From Methylomonas sp. ZR1 (GTDB lineage Bacteria; Pseudomonadota; Gammaproteobacteria; Methylococcales; Methylomonadaceae), in NCBI RefSeq assembly GCF_013141865.1, contig NZ_RCST01000001.1, positions 3,596,001 through 3,660,000 on the forward strand: a stretch of DNA of 64,000 nucleotides. Direction: 5' to 3'. A model generated the notes under the pieces. That model made no database searches and was not told where the DNA came from. It saw only the letters and a list, made by a program, of their open reading frames with translations. Shown one piece after another: positions 36,022 to 47,607 of the stretch. The stretch's first letter is position 1. Each line of letters begins with the position of its first letter. The position numbers and the translations under genes were made by a program.

Positions 36022-37377
36022 ATGACCACCATCGATAAATTAGACGACGTACAAGGCATCGTATTTAGCGGCTATAACAAACATATGGCCCACTGTAGTT
36101 ATTACCTGTTAAAAATCGACGATGCCGGCAAAACGAAACCTTGGCTGAAAAATCTGGTCGATCAAAATCAAATCAGCCATGGCGCGGACAAACCGACCGA
36201 TGAAACTGAAAACCGTATCAACCTGGCGATCAGTTATTCCGGTTTCGAACAGCTCAACCTGGATAAAGACAGCCTTTACAGCTTCGAACTGTCCTTCCGG
36301 GAAGGCATGGATTCTGAGCATCGCTCGGCGCTATTGGGCGACCGCGGCATCAACGATCCCAGCGCCTGGGATTGGGGCAGCGGCCAAAAACGGGTGGACC
36401 TGTTGTTTATGCTGTTCTCCAAAAACGACGCCATCCACAACGCCAGCCAGAAATATCATGAAAAAGCCTTTAAAGGCGCGGGCTTAAGCGTCGTACAACG
36501 CCTGGATGCCGGCGAGAAAAAGCAGGACGCCAACGGCTTTACCTTGGAGCATTTCGGCTTTGCCGACGGTATTTCCGATCCCGTCGTAGACGGCTTCCCG
36601 ACCACCAGCGGCACCGGCGAAATCGCTACCGGCGAGTTTTTGCTGGGTTATCCGAATCAATACGACGGCAAACTCACCAAAATGCCGCAGTTGGGTAGTG
36701 CCGGCGAAGCGTTCGGCAAAAACGGTACTTATCTGGTGCTACGGCAATTGAAACAGGATGTCGGCGCGTTCTGGCAATTCATGGAAGATGAAGCAGCGCG
36801 GCAAGGTATTACCGCCGATTATCTGGCCGCCAAATTTGTCGGCCGCTGGAAAAGCGGTGCGGTGGTGGAGCCTAATCAGGACAGCGATCCGAATAAGATT
36901 GATAACAGCTTCAATTTCACCAAAGACCCACACGGCACCGGTTGCCCGCTGGGCTCGCACATTCGTAGGGCCAATCCCAGAGCAGTCGGCTTGGGCGCCA
37001 CTGCCGAAGAAGCTTTGAAAGTCGCCAACCGCCACCGCATCCTGCGCCGCGGCCGCAGCTACGGCAACTTCCTGGAAAACCCGACGAAGGACGACGGCAA
37101 AGAGCGCGGTCTTTTGTTCATTTGTTTAAACGCCAATATCGAACGCCAATTCGAGTTTGTGCAACACACCTGGATCAACAGCGTCAAATTCGCCGGCCTT
37201 TACGACGAAGACGATCCATTGATCGGTAGCGGCGTAGCGGAAAATCGCAACTTTACGATTCAGGATGAACCATTGCGGCGGCGGGTTTGCGGATTTCAGC
37301 AATTTGTGACGACACGAGGCGGCAGTTATTTCTTTTTACCTAGTTTGAGTGCGCTGGGCTTGCTGGCTAGTTCCTGA
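36022..37377 (+). CDS. DyP-type haem peroxidase
   Basis: 451 residues, longer than the compact DyP classes (about 300). The family motif GFADGISDPV (catalytic Asp distal to haem) is around residue 180, and SHIRRANPR with the proximal haem histidine is around residue 313. There is no Tat or Sec signal, so it is cytoplasmic or recruited by the membrane protein upstream. DyP enzymes oxidise dyes, phenolics or other substrates with hydrogen peroxide. Here it may supply or use an oxidised substrate shared with the P450. AAAGGA lies 9 bp before the start. Confidence 0.85.
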   Translation: MTTIDKLDDVQGIVFSGYNKHMAHCSYYLLKIDDAGKTKPWLKNLVDQNQISHGADKPTDETENRINLAISYSGFEQLNLDKDSLYSFELSFREGMDSEHRSALLGDRGINDPSAWDWGSGQKRVDLLFMLFSKNDAIHNASQKYHEKAFKGAGLSVVQRLDAGEKKQDANGFTLEHFGFADGISDPVVDGFPTTSGTGEIATGEFLLGYPNQYDGKLTKMPQLGSAGEAFGKNGTYLVLRQLKQDVGAFWQFMEDEAARQGITADYLAAKFVGRWKSGAVVEPNQDSDPNKIDNSFNFTKDPHGTGCPLGSHIRRANPRAVGLGATAEEALKVANRHRILRRGRSYGNFLENPTKDDGKERGLLFICLNANIERQFEFVQHTWINSVKFAGLYDEDDPLIGSGVAENRNFTIQDEPLRRRVCGFQQFVTTRGGSYFFLPSLSALGLLASS

Positions 37378-37412
37378 TTGGGCATTTTGCAGTAAGGATT
37401 GCTATCGAATAC

Positions 37413-37448
37413 GCTTGGCGAAAGGAGCACCCGCCCCCTTCGCCAAGC
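37413..37448 (+). terminator. Hairpin after the DyP gene
   Basis: A 10-bp perfect stem (GCTTGGCGAA / TTCGCCAAGC) with a 16-nt GC-rich loop, 36 nt past the stop. A T-run is lacking, so termination efficiency is uncertain. Confidence 0.45.
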
Positions 37449-37619
37449 TGCGGCAAGCATGCCAACGCCTTGCAAACATTCCCTTCATCGCTAACTTTGC
37501 GTGCAGCGCACCTAAAGTCTCGGCGCAATTAGCCATTTAATCTTTTCAGTTTGCTTCATGGCAAACTCCTTCTGCTTCTTCTATGCTTAAAATCAATTAT
37601 TAACGGCCGGGAGGAGTTG

Positions 37620-38294
37620 ATGAGCATCAAGAATTGGCCCACAGACGAGCGACCCCGTGAAAAACTCTTGCAGCGTGGCGCTACCGCGCTGACGGACGCC
37701 GAGCTACTGGCGATTTTTCTGCGCACCGGCACGCCCGGCAAGTCGGCGGTGGATATGGCCCGGGATTTGTTGAGCGAATACGGCTCCTTGCAGGCGCTGC
37801 TTGGTGCCGATCAACAACGCTTTTGCCGGAGCAACGGTTTAGGCGATGCAAAGTACGCCCAATTACAAGCCGTACTGGAAATGGCCCGCCGCCATTTCGC
37901 CGAGATATTGCAACGCGGCAGCGCCTTGACCAGCCCGGACATCACTCGCGCTTATCTCAGCGCCCAATTGCGTAGCTACAGTTTCGAAGTGTTCGCCTGC
38001 CTGTTTCTGGACAACCAGCATCGGGTGATTCAATGGGAAGAGCTGTTTCGCGGCACCATCGACGGTGCCAGCGTCTATCCGCGCGAAGTGGCAAAAAGGG
38101 CCTTATTTCATCATGCGGCGGCGGTCATATTTGCTCACAATCATCCGTCCGGCATCAACGAACCCAGCCAAGCCGACCGGCAAATTACCGACAAACTCAA
38201 ACAGGCCTTGGGCCTGTTCGACATCCGCGTACTGGATCATTTCATCGTCGGCGACGGCCAACCCTTTTCGTTTGCCGAACATGGCTTGCTTTAG
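37620..38294 (+). CDS. radC: RadC/YeeS-family JAB-domain protein
   Basis: 224 residues from ATG 37620, which has GGGAGGAG just upstream. An earlier in-frame ATG (37551) is unlikely. The N-terminal helix-hairpin-helix region ([16 protein letters not shown]) leads to a JAMM metal-binding motif, [15 protein letters not shown]. The family was named for DNA repair, but its exact role is not settled. Confidence 0.9.
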   Translation: MSIKNWPTDERPREKLLQRGATALTDAELLAIFLRTGTPGKSAVDMARDLLSEYGSLQALLGADQQRFCRSNGLGDAKYAQLQAVLEMARRHFAEILQRGSALTSPDITRAYLSAQLRSYSFEVFACLFLDNQHRVIQWEELFRGTIDGASVYPREVAKRALFHHAAAVIFAHNHPSGINEPSQADRQITDKLKQALGLFDIRVLDHFIVGDGQPFSFAEHGLL

Positions 38295-38307
38295 CGCTTG
38301 ACCGCCG

Positions 38308-39042
38308 CTACTGGCTATCTTGACCGATAGTTGGCTTATATTGGCTTAACACCCGCTCCGCCAAGCGTGAAAACGGCATGCTCTGGATCCACACCGAACC
38401 GGTGCCTGTCAGCGTCGCCAGAAACAAGCCCTCACCGCCGAACAGCATGCTTTTCAAGCCGCCACTCATGCCAATGTTGTAATCGATGTCGCCGCTGAAC
38501 GCCACCAGACAGCCGGTATCCAGACGCAAGGTTTCGTTACGCAATTCCTTACGGATCACCGTGCCGCCGGCGTGGATAAAGGCCATGCCGTCACCGCGCA
38601 GACGTTGCAGAATAAAACCTTCGCCACCGAAAAAGCCGCTACCCAAGCGTTTGTTGAAAGCGATATCCACTTGGGTGCCGTAAGCCGCCGCTAAAAACGC
38701 CGATTTCTGGCAAATCACTTCTTCACCCAATTCAGCCATATTCAATGCCGCGATTGAGCCCGGAAACGGCGCGGCAAAGGCCACCCGGCGTTTTTGCGCA
38801 CCGTGATTGGTGAAATGGGTCAAAAATACCGACTCGCCGGTTAGCATGCGTTTGCCGATACCAAACAGCTTATCCATCACCCCACCGGAACCGTCGCCCA
38901 TCTTGGCTTCGAAGTCTATATCCTGCTCCAGATACGTCATCGCCCCCGCTTCGGCGATCACGGTTTCTTTGGGGTCGAGCTCGACTTCGACCATTTGAAT
39001 ATCATGACCGATAATCTGATAATCGACTTGATGGCAACGCAT
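38308..39042 (-). CDS. AIM24/TIGR00266-family protein
   Basis: 244 residues, soluble and beta-rich, with the family pattern [21 protein letters not shown] near the N-terminus, glycine-rich repeats and a C-terminal [16 protein letters not shown]. Relatives form oligomeric beta assemblies, and the bacterial function is unknown. It stands alone, convergent with radC and in the same direction as the cyclase upstream. Confidence 0.8.
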   Translation of the reverse strand: MRCHQVDYQIIGHDIQMVEVELDPKETVIAEAGAMTYLEQDIDFEAKMGDGSGGVMDKLFGIGKRMLTGESVFLTHFTNHGAQKRRVAFAAPFPGSIAALNMAELGEEVICQKSAFLAAAYGTQVDIAFNKRLGSGFFGGEGFILQRLRGDGMAFIHAGGTVIRKELRNETLRLDTGCLVAFSGDIDYNIGMSGGLKSMLFGGEGLFLATLTGTGSVWIQSMPFSRLAERVLSQYKPTIGQDSQ

Positions 39043-39091
39043 AGGTATCTCCTCTTATTTAGTTGAAAAATTAAACGCTCGCTGAACAGAC

Positions 39092-41413
39092 TCAACCGGG
39101 CTGAAAAAATTCATAGCTGCCTCGGCCCTGCTGTTTGGCAAGATACATGGCCTGATCGGCGTGACTGAGTAAGCAATCCGGCGTACCCACATCCAGCGGA
39201 CATAAGGTAATACCGCTACTGACGCCAATTTTCGCGGTTTGCCCGCCGATATAGTAGGGCTGGGAAATCGCCTGATGAACACGCAGCAAGGCTTGCTCAC
39301 ACTGCGGTTTGGATTCCAGACCGCCCATCAATAAGGCAAATTCATCGCCGCCTAATCGGCACACCGTGTCGTCCTCGCGCAAATTGGCCTTTATCCGCTT
39401 AGCCACCTCGATCAGCAATGTATCACCAGCCTCGTGGCCGAACTGGTCGTTGACCTGTTTGAACCCGTCCAGATCCATATACACGACACCCAATAAGGTA
39501 CTGTCGCGTTTACAGCGCGCCAAGGCCTGACAAAATCTATCGTTGAACAATATCCGGTTAGGCAATTGCGTCAACGGATCGTGATGCGCCAAGCGTTCCA
39601 GTTCCTGCTGCTGAAGTTTGGCTTGGGTGATGTCGGAAAACAAACCGACATAATTCAGAATTTCGCCGGTGCGGTTGCGCATGGCCGAGATCGTCAGCAA
39701 TTCGACATATAACTCGCCGCTTTTCTTGCGATTCCATATCTCGCCTTGCCAGCAACCCTCGGTTTGCAGGGTTTGCCACAAGTCTTTATAGAATTGCGCA
39801 TCGTGTTTTCCCGACTGCAAAATACTGTGATTGCGGCCGATCACTTCCTCGCGGGCATAGCCGGTTATCGCGCAAAAAGTCGGGTTGGCATCGATAATAT
39901 TGCCGGCCGCATCGGTGATGGTGATGCCTTCATGCGCATCGCTAAACACCCGGGCCGCCAATTGCAATTTATCTTCGGCGCGCTTGCGCTCAGTAATATT
40001 GGTCAAAATGCAATGAATAACGGCAGGTCGGGCCTTATCGCCCTGCAAGCGGCCGTCCAGAATCACGGTCAACATATGACCCAATTTTGTCAGCAGCGAC
40101 AATTCGCATTCCAGCAAACCGTAGTGATTCAGCAGGTGCAGTTTTAGCCGAAAATCCTGTCCGGTTTCCGGCGAAATGAACTCAAACAGTTTGCGGCCTA
40201 TCAGTTCATCAATGTCGTAGTCCAGCAGCGCACACAATTGCGGATTGACATCCAACAAATTACCTTGCCTATCCATTGCCAGATAGGCCACCGGCGAGTT
40301 TTCGAACAAGCTGCGGAACCGGCTTTCGCTTTGCCGTAACGACTCGGTCAATTGCAGCGCAATCGCCGCGTTTCGGCGTGCATTGATATAGGCCCAGGTA
40401 ATAAAAAACAGCAAAAAGCTGATCAGCACCAACGCCAACACTTCAACCCAGGGCGGCTCGAACCTGGCGGTCTTACTGAAGGCTGGCATGGCACTGTAAC
40501 GCAAGGTCCAAAAATGTCCGCCCAAATCCAGGCGCTGTATGCGAGTCATGGCACCGGCATCGGTTTTAAACGCTGCCGGCACCAAGCTGGCCTGACTATC
40601 GAAAAGCAGGCCCTCGGCACTGAGATCGTCCTGATCAAAAATTTCCAGGCGCAAGGCCAATAAATCCTGTCCCAGGATAGCTTTCAGCAAGTCATTCATG
40701 CGATAAGGAATGTATACCCAGCCCAGTAGCGCGGAACGGCGCTGCTCTAAGGTTTGTGGGATGCTGCCGTTGCGATACACCGGAAAATACGCCAACATCC
40801 CGGCTTGTAAATCGGCCTTGGTTTCCTGGATTAGAACCAACTTACCGGTATAGGCCAACTCGCCGTTGTCCCGCGCGCGCTCCATCGCTTTGCGCCGAAT
40901 CGGTTCAGAGTACATATCGTAGCCAAAGGCGCGGAGATTGCGGCCGCCGAACGGCTCCAAGTAGATAATGCTGGAATATTCGCTGCGCGGTTCTAACGGA
41001 TTAACTACATAGTCAGGAAAGCCCTGGCGGCGAATATCGGCAATATGCTGTTCGAGCTGTCCGGCGGGAATCCAGACCGTATAGCCCACGCCTTGCACCC
41101 CCGGATGACTGCGATCCAACTCCAGCATTTCAACAAAAGCACGCCAGTCCTCGCGGGTAACCTCATAGCTTGCGGCAAACAAGCCGGCGGCGCTACGTAG
41201 TGTTTGGCCATGTAAAGCCATACGTTTGCTGATGTCGCTGGTAAGGCGTTGGGTTTCAAAATCGAAATATTCCTGTAAGCGCTGTTGATAGCGCCAATTC
41301 AGATCTTGCCAAGCCACAAACAAGGCAGACAGCGAAATCAGCAAAATCAGGAGAGCCGGATAGTAATGCCGGTAGCGCGCCAATAACTTTCGTGGAGCAG
41401 GGCTAGTAGTCAT
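39092..41413 (-). CDS. CHASE-PAS-PAS-GGDEF diguanylate cyclase
   Basis: 773 residues from ATG 41413, preceded by GGGGAAAG. An in-frame ATG at 41584 gives a poor leader. Two transmembrane helices (about 15-35 and 310-330) flank a periplasmic CHASE domain. Two PAS domains (about 350-465 and 480-600) precede a GGDEF domain ending at the C-terminus with an intact CRLGGDEFALLM active site. It makes cyclic di-GMP in response to an external ligand. No EAL domain is present. Confidence 0.9.
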   Translation of the reverse strand: MTTSPAPRKLLARYRHYYPALLILLISLSALFVAWQDLNWRYQQRLQEYFDFETQRLTSDISKRMALHGQTLRSAAGLFAASYEVTREDWRAFVEMLELDRSHPGVQGVGYTVWIPAGQLEQHIADIRRQGFPDYVVNPLEPRSEYSSIIYLEPFGGRNLRAFGYDMYSEPIRRKAMERARDNGELAYTGKLVLIQETKADLQAGMLAYFPVYRNGSIPQTLEQRRSALLGWVYIPYRMNDLLKAILGQDLLALRLEIFDQDDLSAEGLLFDSQASLVPAAFKTDAGAMTRIQRLDLGGHFWTLRYSAMPAFSKTARFEPPWVEVLALVLISFLLFFITWAYINARRNAAIALQLTESLRQSESRFRSLFENSPVAYLAMDRQGNLLDVNPQLCALLDYDIDELIGRKLFEFISPETGQDFRLKLHLLNHYGLLECELSLLTKLGHMLTVILDGRLQGDKARPAVIHCILTNITERKRAEDKLQLAARVFSDAHEGITITDAAGNIIDANPTFCAITGYAREEVIGRNHSILQSGKHDAQFYKDLWQTLQTEGCWQGEIWNRKKSGELYVELLTISAMRNRTGEILNYVGLFSDITQAKLQQQELERLAHHDPLTQLPNRILFNDRFCQALARCKRDSTLLGVVYMDLDGFKQVNDQFGHEAGDTLLIEVAKRIKANLREDDTVCRLGGDEFALLMGGLESKPQCEQALLRVHQAISQPYYIGGQTAKIGVSSGITLCPLDVGTPDCLLSHADQAMYLAKQQGRGSYEFFQPG

Positions 41414-42029
41414 GCTTTCCCCTGTTGATATCGGAATATTCCGTTTCAGACCGTCGGCCAAGCTTGCGCCACAATCTAGGCTTAAAAGTATAGCGTGGTC
41501 GTAGGGATTAGTATCCGGCGAAATTTCAGCATCAAACCTTCGGTCATCAGTACTTGAAGATACCCCCCTTGAGCGCTTCGGCATAGCTCAATCATGGACC
41601 GGCTTTTCTCTAACTTGCCAGCGGTTTGGGCAGAGTATTAGAGGCCGAGGGGTGACGACTGGGAGAAGACAATTGTTTACACGGGCCCGGTGCGAACCCT
41701 GTTTCGGCGAGTGCCGGCTTCCGGCGGGAAAGATTGCTAGCCATCCCTGGCTAGCAATCGCGCCTCCACCGCCACGTGATTGCCTTCGGCGGCCCTGGCC
41801 GTCCGCGTCACCCCGGCTTTGACCCAGCAAGGGGTTCAAAGCCTTGGCTCTCGCATGACTCGACGCCGTGTCGCGAGGCCTTGCAGTTTTTCTAATCGAA
41901 AAACCGCCCGGCGCTACGGCTTCCAGGGGCTACTCGGCCTTCGCTCGCTAGCGCTTTGCTTTCCGGGCCTCGCAGCGTAGGCAGTTGGGCTCCCGCAGAA
42001 GCGGGAGTGCCTGTATTTTAAGAACCTGC
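41414..42029. other. Structured intergenic region
   Basis: About 0.6 kb without a gene. It contains several hairpins, notably a perfect 12-bp stem with a 4-nt loop (GATTGCTAGCCA / TGGCTAGCAATC, 41732-41759) and other inverted pieces. The region has the look of an imperfect extragenic repeat cluster. Confidence 0.45.
41990..42007 (-). terminator. Hairpin downstream of dapE
   Basis: A 7-bp perfect stem (CTCCCGC / GCGGGAG) with an AGAA loop, 22 nt past the dapE stop. No clear T-run follows on the minus strand, so the call is tentative. Confidence 0.4.
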
Positions 42030-43498
<1,469 letters not shown>

Positions 43499-43504
43499 GG
43501 ATTA

Positions 43505-43750
43505 TTAGCCTTCTTCGCCGGCCAACAATTCTTCCAGGCTAGGCAAGGTTTTATCGGCGTGGGCACGCGCTTTGTAAACGTCCACAAACTCCATGAAAGC
43601 CTGCTCCAAATCGTCCAGCACTTCTTCCTCATCGGCTACCTCGTCTTCCGGAATTTCATCGGATTCCAGGTAGTCTTTTTGAATAGCGATCTCGCCGTTC
43701 AGAGATAACAGGGCGAGGATTAGGGCATTATTGGAAATATTTTCTGGCAT
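43505..43750 (-). CDS. Small acidic hypothetical protein
   Basis: 81 residues from ATG 43750. It is strongly acidic, with glutamate-rich helices (SDEIPEDEVADEEEVLDDLEQ) and no cysteine or transmembrane segment. It lies 6 bp upstream of the ArsC-like gene and probably shares its transcript. I do not recognise a named family. No strong ribosome site precedes this ATG. An in-frame start at 43795 is also possible. Confidence 0.55.
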   Translation of the reverse strand: MPENISNNALILALLSLNGEIAIQKDYLESDEIPEDEVADEEEVLDDLEQAFMEFVDVYKARAHADKTLPSLEELLAGEEG

Positions 43751-44109
43751 GGTGTGCTCGCAGGTTAGGATTGAAGAGAAAAACGGGGCCGGCAACTGGC
43801 GGCAATTAAATCAACTGCGCGTAGGCAGCGTATCGAAAGGGTTCGCATTCATGCTGTGTTGCCTCCTTGAAACTTATGCCCGCATTGTAACGCATAGCCG
43901 CTCATCCTTGCCATGCGTTAAAACTCCCTCGCGCGCCGTCATACTTTCCCTGATCGGCTATTTTCCGCCGGGCATACTCCCGTTTCGATTCTCAGGACCA
44001 GCTTACCAGCTACATTTGCAATTACATCGGTTGGTTCGGAAAATTCCTACCTGGGGCTGCATAGCCGCACAAACCCGAGCGGCAGACCGCGTCCGGTCGA
44101 TCTATCCGC
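43751..44109. other. Intergenic region, nothing recognised
   Basis: Roughly 0.36 kb between convergent and divergent small genes. No coding-like frame, tRNA or clear hairpin is seen. Confidence 0.4.
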
Positions 44110-44547
44110 TTAAAGCCGTTTTAACTGTATCCGCGTTCTAAACACCGGCAGCCAGCTTCTGCTTGAAAAATGCAGGCAAGGGACGTTTTGCGGCGTAATA
44201 GTCACTTGCCAATCCTCATCTCGAAAAAACCTAAGCTTGAGGTTGGCATCGTCCAACACCCACACCTTGTCCAGCCAGAAAGAGCCGTAGGGCACGCCAA
44301 ACGAACGCACCGCCAGCACGTTGAACTGGCTATCCAGCAAGATTATCTCTGTCGCTTCTTCAAAGGGGCAATCCCAATCGCAAATTAACAGGTATTCATG
44401 CGCGGGAGTTTGAAATTGATGCAAAAGCCGATAGCCGGGCACATAAGACGAGCTCGGCAAACCATTTATCAGCAATTGGGTCTGCAATGGCCAATCTTGA
44501 TATTCGCCGGCGTGACTTTTCAAGGAAAAAATATCGGTTGTTTGCAT
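44110..44547 (-). CDS. Hypothetical protein
   Basis: 145 residues, soluble, beta-rich and Trp/Phe-rich, without signal peptide or metal motif. Hydrophobic strands such as YLLICDWDCPFEEATEIILL and YGSFWLDKVWVLD alternate. Codon use looks native. No family recognised and no partner evident. It is transcribed away from the mutarotase-like gene. Confidence 0.5.
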   Translation of the reverse strand: MQTTDIFSLKSHAGEYQDWPLQTQLLINGLPSSSYVPGYRLLHQFQTPAHEYLLICDWDCPFEEATEIILLDSQFNVLAVRSFGVPYGSFWLDKVWVLDDANLKLRFFRDEDWQVTITPQNVPCLHFSSRSWLPVFRTRIQLKRL

Positions 44548-44832
44548 CGTCTCGACCTGGATAAAACAAGGTTACCGCTTAATTTTATTACAGTCGAAAA
44601 TTCGACAATCCTGAGTCTATCAGCAGCGCCCGGTTACAGAAACATCATCAAGGCAACCTGAAATCCCCCATATTCCCTGCCCCGTTGTTTACAATAGCCC
44701 TCAAGGCACTTATTTTTGAGACCCATGACCGCAGACTGGCAACTTATGCCACATCGCGCCCCCTAAAAACTCACTCAATTATCGCCATACCCAATACCGT
44801 AAAACCATTCCAGCACAGGATACATTTTCCCC

Positions 44833-45537
44833 ATGAAATTCACCGACACAGGCACCCTAGTCAATTGGCAGTTAGACGACATTCATATTATCCAACCCTT
44901 ACACGATAAAGCCGACGGCGGTTCGCGCGGCGGTGTGTATCTGTGCATACCCAATTTTGAAGAACTAACACCGCCTTTTGCGCTTAAACACGGCGAATAC
45001 CGCATAACGCCTTGCGAGACTGATCTACCGCACCAAAAAAACCTCACGGCGCCTGACGAAACTAACTGGGGCAGCGTCGCAGTAATCACCGATTGGCAAG
45101 AGCAGACGGAAGCAAACAGCAAAACCCTGACCGTCAGCACCCGCATTCGCGCGATGTCGGAAACCGCCTTGGTTCGCCCTGGCTTTCACCCCTATTTTTC
45201 GATTTCGCCCAACAGTTTTATCGAGATTGCGGATACGCATATTGAGGTCTCGGCTCTCCCGCACGATAGCTTGAGAGTACATCACGCCAACTCGCCAGCG
45301 GCACCGATAAAGTTAAGCACAACCGATTACACGGTGACGATGACTTGCCACATCTCGCCGTTGTCGGCGGATCTGGCATTAGCGTTTGGCATTTGGAGCG
45401 ACAAAAAAGCCGAGTATGTCTGCATCGAGCCGATCATCGGCCTGCAACCAGGCCCGGATGGCCTGCCGACGCCGCTGACATTGCAACAGGATGAAGAGTT
45501 GGTGATGGTGTTTACCATCAGGGCGAATAAAATTTAA
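44833..45537 (+). CDS. Aldose-1-epimerase-like protein
   Basis: 234 residues, galactose-mutarotase-like beta fold. The motif RPGFHPYF with the key histidine is around residue 116, and CIEPIIGLQPGPDGLPTPL near the C-terminus matches the family's catalytic glutamate region. It is shorter than E. coli GalM and closer to the hexose-6-phosphate mutarotase-like group. Its stop codon overlaps the stop of the convergent gene downstream by 4 bp. Confidence 0.7.
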   Translation: MKFTDTGTLVNWQLDDIHIIQPLHDKADGGSRGGVYLCIPNFEELTPPFALKHGEYRITPCETDLPHQKNLTAPDETNWGSVAVITDWQEQTEANSKTLTVSTRIRAMSETALVRPGFHPYFSISPNSFIEIADTHIEVSALPHDSLRVHHANSPAAPIKLSTTDYTVTMTCHISPLSADLALAFGIWSDKKAEYVCIEPIIGLQPGPDGLPTPLTLQQDEELVMVFTIRANKI

Positions 45538-46085
45538 CTTTGCCGACAATCCTTATATTTAAACAAAGCACGGAGCATCGATTCGCGGGTATTTTCGGGA
45601 TTGCCGAGCGATCCACTGTGGTACCAAAGACTTGGAGCGAGAGCTGCTGGAAACAGGTACATTGGTGCAGCCAAACCCGGCCGAGCGGACTCTGGAGGAA
45701 AAAACACCAGATTTTCGTCGATCAAGAATATCGGTTGAAACTCGGTCAACTCGTGCTGCGTCGTTGGCGCGTCACGGAGCGGTATAGACTCCGAACCGGG
45801 CTTGGGCTGCTCCAAAGGCGTCATGGACAGTGTTGAGTAACCGTTTCCCGAGTTCAATCTGAACCAGTAGGTGTATTGACTGGCTAACGACGAGACAAAT
45901 ACCACAAGCTCTCCGGCCGGATTAACTCGCGTAGGCTTAATGTCAAAAACGGCGGAGAACTTTTCGTCCCCCATCAATTCATAACGGGCACGTTCTATGG
46001 GGCAGTTTTCGATGGCTCTGACGCCCGAGCTCAGCAGGCACACAGCATATAAGCTCCAAAACCCCACTTTGTTTGCTTTGGACAT
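45534..46085 (-). CDS. Exported hypothetical protein
   Basis: 183 residues with an N-terminal signal-like segment (WSLYAVCLLSSGVRA), so secreted or periplasmic. Beta-rich, with two cysteines in the mature part. No domain recognised. It is convergent with the mutarotase-like gene. Confidence 0.5.
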   Translation of the reverse strand: MSKANKVGFWSLYAVCLLSSGVRAIENCPIERARYELMGDEKFSAVFDIKPTRVNPAGELVVFVSSLASQYTYWFRLNSGNGYSTLSMTPLEQPKPGSESIPLRDAPTTQHELTEFQPIFLIDENLVFFPPESARPGLAAPMYLFPAALAPSLWYHSGSLGNPENTRESMLRALFKYKDCRQS

Positions 46086-46207
46086 CGCACTCCCTCATGG
46101 CGTTTTGTTAAGCAGCTTGGAGTATACAGGCCAACCAGAACCACTATGCCGGGACTGGAGTAACAAGGAAAAAATCTTGGCCGGTTAGCAACTGTCTCCG
46201 TGAAGAA

Positions 46208-46582
46208 TCAAACCAAATGTGCTATTTTCAGCAACACCGCCACAATGACTGTAGTTTGCAAGAACCCGGCGGCGACAATCCAGCGAGTTAAATCGGCTTT
46301 GGTTTCCGCTTGATCGCGTCGAGTGTCTGCTCGGAGTAATTCGATTTTGTGGCTTAACTCGGATTCCAACGCTTTGATTTCGGTACGCAATACGACTTCC
46401 AAGTCTTTTAAATCGCGTTTGGTGGAGACATCGTCGAGATGAAAATCGTGCCTGGCTTGTTCCAGCGTGTTGTCGACGACTTCCTTTTGCATTTCGGTGA
46501 TTACTTCGGCTTGGGCCTCGGTAAAACCCGCCGCCTTTAAACGCAGCGCAAATTTTAAGGTATCGAATGGAATTGCGTTCAT
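46208..46582 (-). CDS. DUF1640-like coiled-coil membrane protein
   Basis: 124 residues. FDTLKFALRLKAAGFTEAQAEVITE at the N-terminus, a long charged coiled coil (about 35-95) and one C-terminal transmembrane helix (about 98-120) give the typical layout of DUF1640/CCDC90-like proteins. Function in bacteria is unknown. Confidence 0.75.
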   Translation of the reverse strand: MNAIPFDTLKFALRLKAAGFTEAQAEVITEMQKEVVDNTLEQARHDFHLDDVSTKRDLKDLEVVLRTEIKALESELSHKIELLRADTRRDQAETKADLTRWIVAAGFLQTTVIVAVLLKIAHLV

Positions 46583-46664
46583 GCCCTACGCCCTCAAAGA
46601 AAAAGCGGTGCCAGCATTGTAACGCATGGCGCCAAACCAGCGCCATGCATCAGAGAGCGAGCGG

Positions 46665-47483
46665 TTAATCCCGCAACAACTCATTAATCCCGGTTTTGCT
46701 GCGAGTTTTCTCGTCCACCTGCTTAATGATCACCGCGCAATACAAGCTGTAGCTGCCGTCTTTGGATGGCAGGTTGCCGGAGACGACCACGGAGCCGGCT
46801 GGAATGCGGCCATAAGTCACTTCGCCGGTCATGCGGTTGAAGATCTTGGTGCTTTGGCCGATGTAGACGCCCATCGATACCACGCAATTATCTTCGACGA
46901 TCACGCCTTCGACGATCTCGGAGCGGGCGCCGATGAAGCAGTTATCGCCGATGATGGTGGGGTTGGCTTGCAAGGGTTCCAGTACCCCGCCGATGCCGAC
47001 GCCGCCGGACAGATGCACGTTTTTACCGATTTGCGCGCAGGAACCGACCGTTACCCAGGTGTCGACCATCGTGCCGCTATCGACGTAAGCGCCGATGTTG
47101 ACGTAAGACGGCATCAGGATCGCGCCGGGCGCTATGTAAGAACCGTAACGGGCTACTGCGTTGGGCACCACGCGGACGCCGGCTTGAGCAAAGTCGGCTT
47201 CGCTGTACTGGCCGAATTTGGTCGGCACTTTGTCGTAATAGCGCACGTCGCCGCTTTCGATGACTTTGTTTTCGTTGATGCGAAACGACAGCAGCACGGC
47301 TTTTTTCAGCCATTGATTGGTCACCCAATCGCCGTCTTTTTTCTCGGCGACGCGGGCTTCGCCTTTATCAAGCATATTCAAGGCTTCGGTAACCGCGTTA
47401 CGCACTTCGGTTGAGACGGTGGACGGGCTGATTTCGGCGCGGTTTTCAAAGGCGTCGTTGATGATGGTTTCCAGGTTTGACAT
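46665..47483 (-). CDS. dapD: Tetrahydrodipicolinate N-succinyltransferase
   Basis: 272 residues with the left-handed beta-helix hexapeptide repeats of DapD ([32 protein letters not shown]). It adds succinate to tetrahydrodipicolinate. It lies downstream of dapC on the same strand, separated by a repeat-rich gap. Confidence 0.93.
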   Translation of the reverse strand: MSNLETIINDAFENRAEISPSTVSTEVRNAVTEALNMLDKGEARVAEKKDGDWVTNQWLKKAVLLSFRINENKVIESGDVRYYDKVPTKFGQYSEADFAQAGVRVVPNAVARYGSYIAPGAILMPSYVNIGAYVDSGTMVDTWVTVGSCAQIGKNVHLSGGVGIGGVLEPLQANPTIIGDNCFIGARSEIVEGVIVEDNCVVSMGVYIGQSTKIFNRMTGEVTYGRIPAGSVVVSGNLPSKDGSYSLYCAVIIKQVDEKTRSKTGINELLRD

Positions 47484-47528
47484 GGTTTCACTTCTTGGAA
47501 TGGTTTTAAAAAAGGGTCTGGGTTTCTT

Positions 47529-47602
47529 CCCCCTTTGTAAAAGGGGGGTCGAGGGGGATTTATCTAAAAATCTCCCCTAGCCCCTCTTTTTCAAAGAGGG
47601 GA
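47529..47602. repeat. Paired hairpin repeat between dapC and dapD
   Basis: Two hairpins, one around CCCCCTTTGTAAAAGGGGG (47529-47547) and one with CCCCTCTTTTTCAAAGAGGGG (47581-47601), with a GAGGGGGATTT link. This C/G-rich palindrome type is scattered in many gammaproteobacterial genomes. It may modulate transcription between the two dap genes. Confidence 0.65.
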
Positions 47603-47607
47603 AATTC

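Noticed and set aside
46626..47414. 262-codon plus-strand frame opposite dapD
   Set aside because: Antisense shadow of the hexapeptide-repeat gene.
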